Assembly: GCF_964656455.1 (NCBI RefSeq)
Contig: NC_135726.1
Span: 6,830,001-6,894,000, forward strand
Length of the DNA stretch: 64,000 nucleotides
Direction of reading: 5' to 3'
Source of the DNA: Halichoerus grypus
Lineage: Eukaryota > Chordata > Mammalia > Carnivora > Phocidae
Part shown: positions 33,541 to 45,101 of the stretch, piece after piece
How the letters are laid out: each line of letters begins with the position of its first letter
Numbering within the stretch: position 1 is the first letter of the stretch
Position numbers and translations under genes: made by a program
The notes under the pieces: generated by a model
Seen by the model: the letters and a program-made list of their open reading frames with translations, nothing else
Told to the model about the DNA's origin: nothing
Databases searched by the model: none

Positions 33541-34539
33541 GGGCAGTTTAAAGGGTGCGGGGAAGACAGCTAAGGAGCCGACACCCCAGGCAGGTGATGT
33601 CTCCTGCTCTCCTCCCTCCCTGCCTCACGGCTGCAACGGGTAAACACAGCCCTTGCGGCAGCTCTAGAATCTGGAGAATCTGGCCCAGCTGGAATTGTTA
33701 GTCAGTTTCCCCTTTCCTGGCCCTAGCTGATAAGTATATCCTGCTGGATAAAAATATATCTACCCTTACAGTAAGACTCCCAGGCTGGGAATTCTCTGAG
33801 CATCCCCGCCTCCAGGCTGGGGGAGCGGGCATTGCCTTTTCTACAATCTCGCGGCGGCTCGGGTTCACCCACAGTGGTGAGGGGGCGCGCGATCTCGCCG
33901 CCCTGCCATGCTCTGGGACTGAGACGGGTCGCTTATTGCCACTGGGGAAGAGGCAGGCCGGGCTGGGCAGTGGCGACAGGGGGCAAAACATGGCTCCTTT
34001 TCCAACCCGTTTATAAGTAGCAGTGCTGACTGAGACAAAAGCGTAATAACCAGCACAGGGTCTTGCCGAGTGTGGGCCACGGCCCTCAGCCACGGCCGAA
34101 TACGAGCTCACTGAGTTCTCCCTCACGACCCCATGGCCACACGTCCTGTCATTGTCCCTAGGAGACCTGAGGCACAGGGGATAGGCTCTTGGCAAAGAAT
34201 GAGTTGGTGGCGGAGACTGGATTTGAACCCAGCAATCTCTTATTTAACTGACTGGCTCCTCTTGGATCTAATTTAGAAACGTAGTTCAATTCCCTGATGG
34301 CGTGGAAGACATCAGCAGGTCACCCAGACACTGGCAGACCCGCAGGGGTGCCACCCCCGAGTGGCCTCCCCACACCGCCAAGCTGGTCCTCTTTATCCTG
34401 ACCTTGCTCGCTCAGGGCCGTCTGTCTGCCGCACACAGCACTTTGCATCTGACACCGGACTCCCGAATTCCTCAGTCTTCCCAGCGTGGCAGCCTCCGAG
34501 TTGATCTGTTTCCTTCATTGCTCTAGTCCATCCTTCATT
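33541..34539. other. Intergenic; MIR-like piece, no gene
   Basis: A reverse MIR-like piece lies at about 34140-34260 ('GACTGGATTTGAACCCAGCA'). A small CpG-containing stretch at 33840-33950 has no further support as a promoter. Confidence 0.45.
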
Positions 34540-35130
34540 GTTTTTTATTCAGCTGAACTTTACATAACACAAACCATTGAAAAGTGCACAGTCCGGTGGT
34601 ATTTAGTACAGTCCCCATGGCGTGCAAGCATTTCTACCTAGTTCCAGAACATTTTCATCACCCATGCCCATGAGCACTCACGCCCCAGCCCCCCAAACCC
34701 CCAGGCCACGGCAACTTCAGATCCACTTTCTGTCTCTAGGGATGTGCTTTCTCTGGACATTCCATATAAAGGGAATCCTACGTGGCCTTTTGTGTCTGGC
34801 TTCTTTCACGTGGCATCATGTTTTCAAGGTTCTCCCGTGCTTCATTCCTTTTTCTGGCTGGATAATATTCCACCGTGCGGACGGGGCCCAGCTTGTGTAT
34901 CCATCCATCCCTGATGGACATTTGGGTTGTCTCCACCTTGTGGCTACTGTGAACAACGCTGCTGGGAACATTCGGGTATCGGAGTCCCGATCGGTTTTCC
35001 ACAGCTGCTGCACCATTTCACGTCCCCACCAGCAGCGCGTGAGGGTTCCGATGTCTCTACACCCTCAGCAGCCCTGGATACCCTCTGCTGTTTTATGATA
35101 ACCATCCTAGTGTGCATGAAGTGTTGATCC
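34540..35130 (-). mobile_element. LINE-1 (L1M class) 3'-end relic, antisense
   Basis: 'TTCAGCTGAACTTTACATAA', 'CATATAAAGGGAATCCTACG', 'GGCTGGATAATATTCCACCG', 'GGACATTTGGGTTGTCTCCA' follow in the same order as the copy near 15 kb. Confidence 0.83.
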
Positions 35131-36634
35131 TCCACTTTTGAAAGCAGAGCAGAGACACCACCCGGCCCCACCTCACTGATCCAGCCCAGGAAACGGATTC
35201 CCAAGGTCATCCTGGAACTCAAACCCTCTGCCCTCATGGCCCACAGCCCCTGCAGTCCCCGGGGCGACTTTATTAACAGGGAATGTGTGGAATGCAGAGA
35301 ACGATCCTTGGGTACAAACGGACTGGGGCCTGCGGAAGCAGCTGACCCCACCCTCGGAAAAAATCCAGTGCCGATAACTCGGAGCACGCCCCTCTCACAC
35401 CCAAATTTCAGAAGCTACTCTGAACCACAGGCAGGCATAGGAATGAACTCCCTCAGGTTGTCCGGAAAGCTACAAGTCTCTTTTTTCTTTTTTTTGGAAT
35501 CAAAACACAAGAATGAACCAGTACAGGTTTCTTTTAAAATAAAACAAAATGCACACAAACTCACTCAAACTTGGTCTTACTTTTTTTAAAGCTAGACCTT
35601 GACTCTCATTGGCTTGTTTCAGCTAAAAATGGTGGCGGCGGCAGCATGGACCCTCCTAACGGGCTGCCATCCGGGAGTCTCCCCCCAGCTGACCCTTTCA
35701 GCCACAAAACTGTTCGATTTTCTACCCTTGGCCATTAAGGAAACAAATGAGTGGCTCTCACAAAGGTCTGTCCCCTTCCCAGAGAGGTGGGACGCTGGAC
35801 AGCCTGGGCTTGGATCCCAGCTCTGCCCCCTCCCGGAACACTGGGCCCACGGGTTTGGCAGAGTGACAACATCTCTGGGCCTCAGTTTCTCTGCTATAAA
35901 ATGGGTTGTTGGGAGGACGAAGTGAGTTAACACGTGAGGTGCTTTATCTCCACCTGTGTCAGAACCAGCAAAGTACCCCTCCCCCATTTGTAACGGGCAG
36001 TCTTGGGTATACTCCTCCAGGACTGGGTTCGTGTGCGTGTGTGTGTGTGTGTGTGTGAAATATATACTCGTCCCATTATATATGTTCCATTTCTTCTTCC
36101 CTTGCTGTGATTTCAGGTGATTCCGGCAGACTTACATAACTTCAACATTACTAGTAGATTCTCCAAGCTCTTTGCCCCTGACCTCCGGTAGAGATCTCCC
36201 TTTGGCACGTCTTCAGCAGCACTGGTCATTGCAGGCTTGCTGTCTCTGGGCAAGGCAGCAAAAGGAAATTAGACTTCTCTCTGCCACAGAAGGAATTCTC
36301 ATTTAACTACATTGCTGATATCAAGCTCCTCTATTACTCTGAAGTGTAATTTCTTTCTCTCTTCCAAGAAAAGGAAATTTGAGACCGATTTTTTTGGGAA
36401 GGACAGAATAGAGACTTATTCTGGTAGGGCTGGAAGCCACCAAGGCAATGACCGTGGAGAGTGGCCGTCAAGGAGTCGATCTTACATCAAGAGTCACGAT
36501 CCAGGCAGCTGAGACCCAAACCGTTTGAGCTGTGGTGTGAAAAAGACAATAATCTGTTTGGAAATCAAGTCAAGCTTTATCGATGATGCAAATTTACTAG
36601 GAGCCGCTGTAAAAATTAGAACCAATCAGAATGC
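35131..36634. other. Intergenic between CMIP and the GAN 3' end
   Basis: MIR piece at about 35790-35960 ('GGGCCTCAGTTTCTCTGCTA', 'TAAAATGGGTTGTTGGGAGG'). A GT microsatellite lies at 36031-36057. An AAAATGGTGGCGGCGGCAGC word at 35625-35644 resembles a YY1 or promoter motif, but no CpG island accompanies it. No gene seen. Confidence 0.5.
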
Positions 36635-36651
36635 CTTCCCCATCAAATTGT

Positions 36652-36657
36652 TTTATT
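36652..36657 (-). terminator. Candidate distal GAN poly(A) signal
   Basis: AATAAA on the minus strand, followed 15-40 nt downstream by a T-rich stretch. Chosen because the conserved-looking, repeat-poor AT-rich block ends near here. RNA 3' ends would be needed to confirm it. Confidence 0.35.
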
Positions 36658-38345
36658 AGGTTAATTAAACAGCTTAAAGACAATTCATTTTGTTCGGTAC
36701 CCTTCTAGAAAATATTTCAAGTTTTAAATGAACTTCCAATACATAAAACAAAATTACTTTACCATAGACAAATTTCAGATCAAAATACAACACTCTGTTT
36801 CTGTTTTCTTACAGTTATAAAATCCAGTCAATACAAACTACATAAAAAAGATAAAACACTGTCACTGATCCTCGGTACAAGAGAACAGCACAAATGCAGG
36901 TGTTCCCCAAGCACAAGGCCCGCACTCGCGGCGAGGGATCGACCGCAGTTACCCCACAACACACTGAAGCAGGTGAACAAAGCGCGTGCTACTGGACTGG
37001 ACAAAGTGAACATACTCTTTTTGCATCAGTATTACTTGTAAACCATCAAGCAACTCTGTAAGAAACGTTACTAATTCAAAATTACTTCCACTTTGCTAAA
37101 TTTCATACCAGCAAAGGAAGAGAAAGTTACTCCACAGAACAAATGAATACATTTGGACCACAGGATGTTTGACACATGACATTTCAGCGAAATCAAGTCA
37201 GCACAATTTCTCTACTGTCCTATTGAGTTTGAGGAGTACAATTCTACAAGCTGCAGTTTCCTGGTACCACAAGTATTTCCAACTGTCCGTACAATGTCTT
37301 TCCTTTAGCTTCTGTGTATTTCATTGCAAATCTCTGGTTTTCTGTTTGTTTTTTTTTTTAAAGCGGGAGGTGTTTCCTGAAAGATCGGGATACCTATCAC
37401 ACACAATACAACCTCAACTGCACACACATCTGAGCAGACTGCTCCACTTGGAATCTTATCAGATAATAAAAGCTGCAGGGTTTAAACTAAAACGATTCTG
37501 TATGTGCCATGTCAGAAAACATAAATATGTTAATTAAACAAAGACTGCTGTTTAACCAGATGAATTCTGATATGGTGTCTTCTGAACTTGGTATTTGTGC
37601 AATTTTCCTTATGGCACGAAAATCATCAAAATGGCAAATCAAGAGCATGCTAAAAACCAGTTCTTGACAATGTCACGCATTTACACCTGGTACCACACAG
37701 ACCATGGGCCAACAGGGGCATCGCTGGCCGTTTTAAGGAATTTTAATGAATTCCTTTGATCGTTTTCTTCTAGCAGGAGATCTGCATTAGTGATACAAAC
37801 CAAATGAATCTACAGGTGCATCACGAGTTATGGATGGATCTCATTCACAGAGATACAAGCATTTCCGTTACCGGGGGACATACACTGATAACATGAAGTC
37901 TGCCCGAGCCTGCCTAACGTGCTTCTTTACTACGGTTTCTAAGGAGGATGGGAGCGGACGGGGCTGGACCAGGGAGCGGCTTCTGTTAAAGGCGCAGACC
38001 ACCCCAGTGCTGCGGAGGCACACTCACGCACAGTAGGCTGCCGTGAGCTCTCGACATTTCTGCCGAGGCCATGATTCCTGCCGTTCGGTTGTCAGAATTC
38101 ACAAATGGTAAGATTCGAAGCAAAACAGGTATCGCTGTGTCCCTGGCAACACGGAGGGGTGCAGGAGTGAGGAACCAAACAAAAGCTATGTGACAAATGA
38201 GTCAAAAGGAAAAGAATCCCATCAGCAGAAAAAGCCACTGATGGTTTAATTAAGCAAGTGTTGCTAAATAGTCTGTGCTTTTCTCCACTAAAGGCCACTT
38301 GATACATCTCCCACCATAAAATTATCTGCCCCGTGGAATCTGGCT

Positions 38346-38542
38346 GTTTTTTTTTTTTTAAAGATTTTATTTATTTATTTGAGAGAGCGAATAAGAGACA
38401 GCACGAGAGGGAAGAGGGTCAGAGGGAGAAGCAGACTCCCTGCCGAGCAGGGAGCCCGATGCGGGACTCGATCCCGGGACTCCAGGATCATGACCTGAGC
38501 CGAAGGCAGTCGCTTAAACCAACTGAGCCACCCAGGCGCCCA
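38346..38542 (-). mobile_element. Carnivore SINE in the presumed GAN 3' UTR, sense orientation
   Basis: Complete minus-strand SINE with poly(A) tail. The duplication GAATCTGGCTGTTTTT (right copy GAATTTGGCTGTTTTT) overlaps the T run at the left edge. In the GAN sense it ends with overlapping AATAAA words followed by an A run. Confidence 0.92.
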
Positions 38543-38879
38543 GAATTTGGCTGTTTTTATGGAGAACCTGAATTCTGAGGTCCCACAGAGGGAAAAAGAT
38601 GCTGTGAACCCACGTAAATTGGTTTGCTTTTAAGCTCATGACACCCTTTTGCCCCACGTACCAGATCCTGCATAATTTTTTACAAAGCGTTAAGAGTCAA
38701 ACTCAGGAAGCACATGCTAGATTAATAGTAATACACGTATTTTCTGGAGTTTCTTCTGAAGCAAAAAAATCCCTTTTGAAAAAAAGTATGAAAAGATGGT
38801 CTCTGACTGTGTAAATGAGCAAGTCTAATTTCCGATTCTACTCACAATTTGAGCGGCGTGTTTTTAAGTCCAAGCTAAT

Positions 38880-39280
38880 GAAGAGAAAAGGAGCCCGCGG
38901 TCTTGCTGCACTCTGATGTGCCCGGGGACGAGCCGTGCGGCGGATGTGCGGGCGGCCGGGGTGCAGGCAAGCCCCCCGCATGCCCAGCAGGCCTCGCCAG
39001 GCCATGCGGGGCCCGCACAGTGCCTTGCGGCTGGGTGCTGAGGTAGTATGTGTGGCTCAGGGGGGAGCCCGTGGGGGAGGCGGCCGTGCCGGGCCCCAGG
39101 GACGCTGCTCTAGTCTACAGCGGCCTCAGGAGCTCTGCTCTGCAGCGGGCCATGCCTCAGGAGGAGCAGGGCGGCGTGGACTCTGGAAGCTCCCCGGGGC
39201 CCCGGGGCACAGGTCTGGCTCTCTTCAGCCAGGGCCAGCTGGCTGTGCAAAGTGCAAGTCACAAAGGCTGGGTCGGGGGC
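38880..39280. other. GC-rich island inside the AT-rich presumed GAN 3' UTR
   Basis: CpG and GC content jumps for about 400 bp, then falls again. A 124-codon plus-strand frame crosses it, but it has no recognisable domain. No poly(A) tail or duplication marks it as an insertion. It carries one of the let-7 sites. Confidence 0.5.
39039..39046 (-). promoter_or_regulatory. let-7 8-mer target site 1 (GAN 3' UTR)
   Basis: The GAN sense strand reads CTACCTCA, the full 8-mer match (seed plus A1) for let-7/miR-98; pairing extends to the first 10 nt of let-7 (TACTACCTCA). Confidence 0.5.
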
Positions 39281-40721
39281 TCCCAGAAGAATGCCTTTTC
39301 AATAAATAATTTTAGGCTAATGGTCTGGGGAACAAGAAGAGGTTTTTTGTTTTTCTTTTTTTCCCCTTTTTGGGATACGTACTTTATAAGCCGTTAAAAG
39401 CCCGGCTGGGACAGGTGTGGGATGAGGAGCAGAGGGTAGGTCGGGAAGGCCAAACAGAGGGTGTAAGTAAGAGGACCCTTGGAAATGAGACCGAAATAAC
39501 CTCTTCCACCCTGACTGAAGTCCCTGGTGCAGAGGGACGTGCCAACTGAGGGGGAGCCCCTTTCCTGGAGACTCCACCGGCGGGGTCTTTGGGCAGCCGC
39601 GGCGGGACATGGGGAGGAAAGCCAACACTGGTTCAAACAGAGCTTATTATAAGCCAAGACGACTCGAGAAATCGGGAGAAAAATGCACCCAAGAAATGGG
39701 AGAGCACAGACCACTCCTTCCAGAGGACTTGGGTGCATGCCCCGGCTGATGCCTGGTTCCTCTGTTTTGGGGCAGATCTTTGCCAAGGCCAGTAGGGCCA
39801 GAAGAGACACGAGAAGTCGGGGGTGGCCTCCCTCCCCTCCAGGACTAAGACTGCCTTGTGCCTTCATAGAAGAGGGAAAGCAAAACCACAAGAGGAATCA
39901 GATCCCTTGGAAACTCTTCTCAAAGGACAAGACTCCATCGAGCTGGAAGGGGCCCGAGGAAATTGGCTAGCCCAACCCGCCCAGCACACAAGCCCCCTCG
40001 AGAGCATCCCTGGCCTCAGTCATCTAGGTCCTGCTTGAAAGAATGCAATTTTTACTTATCAGCTTTCTTACATCTGCGGAGGTACCGACAGATTTCAAGC
40101 AAAAAGTAGATAAAAAGCAAGAATCGCTGTTCTAGTTGACAATATAGTTTTAGGGAAATCTCTAGAACTGTGCCTATTTCTGAAAGTTCTGCTGAAGAAG
40201 GCCGTGGCTGTTAGCCGGAGGCCACAGTCAGGAGGCCACGGACAGGAGGTGGACAGGGAGGAAAGGAGGAAGGAGCACAGGTTGAAAGGAACAAAGACTG
40301 TTCTCCTCAAAATCAGTGTAGAAGTACAAACTCCGCCCCCCCCTTTTTTAACTAAACTGTTCATCTGCAAGGAGCTTTGGAGATGGTGACCAGTATCCTG
40401 CCACAAAGCAAGAACTCTCTCACTGATGCGGTCATGCTGCAAGGACTCTCCTACGGAACATGTTCAGAGAAGCGCTCAAGGCCACAGAGGGTCCCCATCT
40501 TACTATGAGGCCACTCTGTCTCAATGTCTGCTGTTGGCCTGAGCCACACACACCTGCTGGTTCTAAAGACATCCCCACAGGCCAGAGCCTCAGGACTCTC
40601 CAGCGGTGGCACCTGGAACTGGCAGCTAAATGCTGTGGGTCTGGGGCCCATCAGCGCAGTCGGAGGACGAAGTGGCAGAAGAGACTTCCTTTTCTGGCTA
40701 CCAGTCCCACACCCAAACACT

Positions 40722-40838
40722 ATTCTTTTTTTTTTTCTTTTATTTTTAAAAGTATGTTCTATGCCCAACATGGGGCTTGAACTCATGACCCTGACATCAA
40801 GAGCCACATGCTCTGCTGACTGAGCCAGCCAGGTGCCC
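40722..40838 (-). mobile_element. Short-type carnivore SINE, sense orientation in the GAN 3' UTR
   Basis: Minus-strand reading gives the head with CACCTGGCTGGCTCAGTCAG, then the GGGTCATGAGTTCAAGCCCC and ATGTTGGGCATAGAACATAC segments and an A-rich tail. Imperfect flanking repeat around TATTCTT. Confidence 0.82.
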
Positions 40839-43193
40839 GTATTCTTGTTTTTAAACAGTTGGCTTATGTTCAAATTATCAGTGATTCCCCGCCCCACCCC
40901 CTCTTTCTTTTTCACTTAGGAACTATCTTTTCTGAACCTGGATACAAGACTCTCTATTTAGCCGTTTATCAGATTGTCACAGCGCTGTGGACCCTCACAA
41001 CCATCACTTAATCCCTCCCAGCACTTTTCTTGGCCTTCTAGATTTTTATACACGCCACTAAGAAAAGCCTTACAAATGGCCACAGCCACGGCACCTGCGG
41101 CCGTCCTGTGCAGCGCTGTCTGGCACGGCTGTTCGTCTACTTCTCAGCCCCGTCAACCCCGTTTCTCCTTTCTTTTCTTATTCACAGAGATAGCGAGCAT
41201 GACTTTATAGAATGCCTTGCATGCCGCCCCATCTGCTGGTCCCAGGGCGGGAACTGGAGAGGAAGTGACAGTATGGAAGGGTTCAGGAGCTCACTTTAGG
41301 TAACATTTTCTTAAATAACGCTAGTTTATTTGAAGGTGCAAAAGTTGTACACATACACACATACTTGTAACACAAATTTTGTTTGTTTGCTTAAGTTTCA
41401 CATAGCATCCAAGTTAAGAGAGAACAGGTATACCGATCTCAGAGATCTAAAATATCTTCCAGTTTATTAGACCAGTATAGGTTGCTACTTGTGACATCTT
41501 AGGGGAAAAAGAGACTCAACTTTGGTAAAGAGTTTTAAGTATTATTAGAGGGCTTCATTATGCAAATTCTGAATTCAGGGTTATTTAAAACAACTCTAAA
41601 TATTCCAAGCAGGTATTAGGGGATGGTTCAGCTCTACAGAATCATCCTGAATTCAAATATTAGAGCAGCGGAAAAGCAGTGGCACGGGTCCAGAAAGTAA
41701 ATCATTTTATCAACACAAACATCCATTTACTTATAGACCCTGTGGCAGCAGACATTCCAATGGGGAAGCACGAAGGCCAGGACACGCAGTGAGGACACTG
41801 CCGTCCCCCCACCCCCGGGGCTCACAATCAGTGACCCGAAGCTGAGGTGAGCGAACACCGTGGCCGCGGTGACGGCTCAAGCACGGGGGTGCTGGGTTCT
41901 CACCTTCATTACATCCCTGACCTTCACAGCAGCCCAAAGAGGTAAACACCCCTGTTTATCCTACGTCTGCAGGTAAGGAAATGGGCTTCAGGGCTTCAGG
42001 ACTCCTGAAGGTCACAGTCTGCGGTGCCAGTCTCTGAAGCCAGCTGCACCGGGCACCAGGGCCCGCGCATGCTCGTAGCGACCAGGTTTGCTCGGGAAAG
42101 TACACAAAGTGTTTACACAGGCTTCCCTCAGAATAAACAACAAGGTTGGGGCTCTAAGGCGGTATGTCTCGGTTCTCTTGGAAACCACTTAGGGAAGTGT
42201 CTCACGCCTGCTGCCAGCCCCACGTGGTACTGTCATGTGGGGAGAAACTCTGCCTCTCACTCTAAAAAGTACAGGTTGGAAAACTAGATCACGTCAGAGC
42301 ACAGTGACAGTTCCGTTGTTAGGTTTTACCTGGTCCGTAGATTATTCCCAGTACGCTAGGTTTTTAGGAATGGGCATAACTCTTTTGGGCACTGGGGATG
42401 CTGGGTAATTCCCGTGAGAAACCACTCTGACTGCAGGAATCGGTGGGCCTCACGGCTCCCCCTACCTTAGCGACCAGGGAAGCTGACAGACGCTGCCGAG
42501 GACGGAGCCACGTGGAGAAGGCACGTTCCGCTGATGCTCAGAACAAATCCAATCACTCATGATTTTAAGTATGATGCACATCTATGTTGTTTGGTCAACC
42601 TGAACCCTGTACTTAGGAAATACTTTCAGATTTCATTTTAAAACCCTAGATTGTCAGAACCAAAAGAGAAGAGGAATCTACTAATGAACCTCTATTTTCA
42701 TCAAAAGTAAAGATTCTTGGGAAACAAATTCACGAAAACACACTTAATAGCTCCCTAAACTGCTCACAGTAGCACCTTGTAGACAACGAAACACAGTAGC
42801 CCCAAGCATCTAAACTCCACACACCGGGTCAGAGTCCACATAGACACCTTCTCCTGTCTGATCCTAACAGGATGGGGAGTAAGCCCTCTGTTTTACACAG
42901 CAGTGCTGTTTAAATATACTACTTTTCTACGTTATGAAAACACAGTCTTTTAAAGACTCTTTAAAGTTCAAGTTGAGTTTCAAGTAATCACTTTGCAGCA
43001 GCTCTAGGAGAATGATTGTTCCTCCTGATTAAAAGTGCCTATTCAAGAGAAAAAAAGTAGTAAAATGGAAAATATGCCTTAAGAGAATTGTATTCCTCAA
43101 GGCCGCCTGCTGCTTGCTTCCAGGCTTTTGTTAAAGGACAGAATGTGTTGAATTCTCCTAAATTGGCAGGGGATCAAGTACAACACTACATAA

Positions 43194-43201
43194 TGAGGTA
43201 G
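43194..43201 (-). promoter_or_regulatory. let-7 8-mer target site 2 (GAN 3' UTR)
   Basis: CTACCTCA on the GAN sense strand. Pairing beyond the seed is limited (flank CTCGGCTACCTCATTA). Confidence 0.5.
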
Positions 43202-45047
43202 CCGAGAACAGAGTTTTTCCTATAAACACAAAGAACAAGGGAATAAGTGCATGTGATTCTCATCCAATTAAACAGGAAACATGATAAAGAGAGCTACGTA
43301 TAGTCATATTTATTCCAAGTTCACAGGTTTAACTGGAAAAAATGTAACCCAAGGTTCTAATGTACGCCTTATTTGTAATTGATGAGTAGGATCCATAAAA
43401 ATAAGGTATTTTAAAACCTATGATTTTTATGGAAATGCTAAAAATAAAGGTCTAATAAATATAATTTGCCGACCAGAAAGAAAATTGATCCTGCATCTGC
43501 TTGGGGTCTGAATTATCGGAAGTGGCCACGTATTAATACGGGTCACATGAATGGCCTGATCTGAAAGTACCCAGGCTGCGTGGGCTGCCTTCCTCCTCCG
43601 GCTTGTAACTTCTCTAACGCACATCACAGTGACTGAAGAATTGACAGCAGCTTTGTTGGGCCACGAGGACATCAATACCAAAAACTATAATTAGCCTACA
43701 TTCCAGCTGAGCAGCAATTTTAAAGTATTAGTTTTTATCTCAAAAAAAAAGAAAAAGAAAAGAAAAAAAAGAAAAGAGAAGGCGACAGGTATTTCCCCCT
43801 AGGTAATTATGGAAGGCTGTTTATATTTGTCAGATATGTGATGAGGAAGGGGAGAAGTTTAAAGACCCAATCACTTAGAGAATGTCAGTGACAGAACGGA
43901 AAGCGAACAAACCTTCCCCAACCGTGAGCACTTAGACCAAAGAACACAGAGGCATAAGTGAGCTCCTCAGATGTCATGTAAACACAAGGACTACCATGAG
44001 ACAAAGCTGAGATATATTTAACATTAAAAATAGAATCCTTTCTGAAAAATACAAAAATTTTAAAAGTTTTACCAGTTGGCTTGCCAAAAAAATAGCAGAA
44101 GTCTCTGTTTCCATACTACGGATTTTACCCCCAGCAGGCAGGGAAACCTCAACCTGATTCCATGTGCTTCTCCCACATGGGCAAGTGGGCCATCCCTCAC
44201 CTTGACACATTTCTATAATTTCTGAACCGGCTAGAAAGAGTACTTCAGGGGTTATTAGAAAGCTAGCAAAAGACTTTCTCCATCATTCTAAGACACAATT
44301 TCTTCTCCCTTACTGATTAGACGGGGTAAGAAAAACAGTAAAAATGACACTTCAGGTCTTTAAAAGGAAAAAGTGCTTTTCTGTCAAACACAAACAGTAC
44401 TTCTGTTCTTACGACCTTAATAAATCCTTAAATTTCCTCTAGCTAACTGACAAAGGAAACCAAAGATCTTTCAGCTTACATCTGTGTAACTTGTGAAGGA
44501 CATGTGTGGGGGCTTAAGTTGTACCACAAATGATTATTTTATGACTAAAAATACTTGTGTGCCTAGAAAATTAAGTGGGAGTCTCAAAGGCTGAACAGTG
44601 AAATGATAATACAAAGACCCGGATTCTGCTTCTGGTTTCTACTCACATGTGAGGTGGGGAACGAGGCCCCATCTACTGCGCCTCAGAGACTGCTTTCTGT
44701 CCAAGGGCCGGGAGGGGGGCGGGCACTGCACCCATCACGGAGACGTGAGGATCAAAGCAGTATGTTCTGGAAAAGGCTAGGAGCCACACATAAAAAACAA
44801 TAAAGCCCAACAGTAAATGTGATCAATGGCATTAGGTGTGCTGAGGATAGGGTGCCCCAAATCCTATAGAACATACGGACACCACAGAGGTCTGTGTCCA
44901 TATGTCAGGCACTTTGCATTTTTTATTCTGTACTAGTTTCTCACTCTACGAGGCCAGACCATCTGTGCATAAAGTTTCTCATTTAAAATCCAGCAAAATA
45001 AGTTGCTCATGGAGAGGACTTCTCCATCCTGTGATGGACATCGCTTT

Positions 45048-45101
45048 GATTACAAGGGCACTGTATGCAGTGGCGATTACAAGGGCACTGTATGCAGTGG
45101 C
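45048..45101. repeat. Perfect 27-bp tandem duplication
   Basis: Two identical adjacent 27-bp units beginning GATTACAAGGGCACTG and ending TGCAGTGGC, with no difference between them. An L2-like piece follows ('CTATGTGCCAAGCACTGGGA' at about 45124). The identity implies a recent event or an assembly artefact. Confidence 0.95.

Noticed and set aside
35599..35925. 108-codon ORF beginning near the AAAATGGTGGCGGCGG word, considered as a small gene with a YY1-type start
   Set aside because: No CpG island, no splice support, and its end lies in a MIR relic.
39039..39060. Plus-strand TGAGGTAGTA resembling the 5' end of mature let-7, considered as a let-7 gene
   Set aside because: The match stops after 10 bases and no complementary arm for a hairpin is present within 80 bp. 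The meaningful reading is the opposite strand, as a let-7 target.
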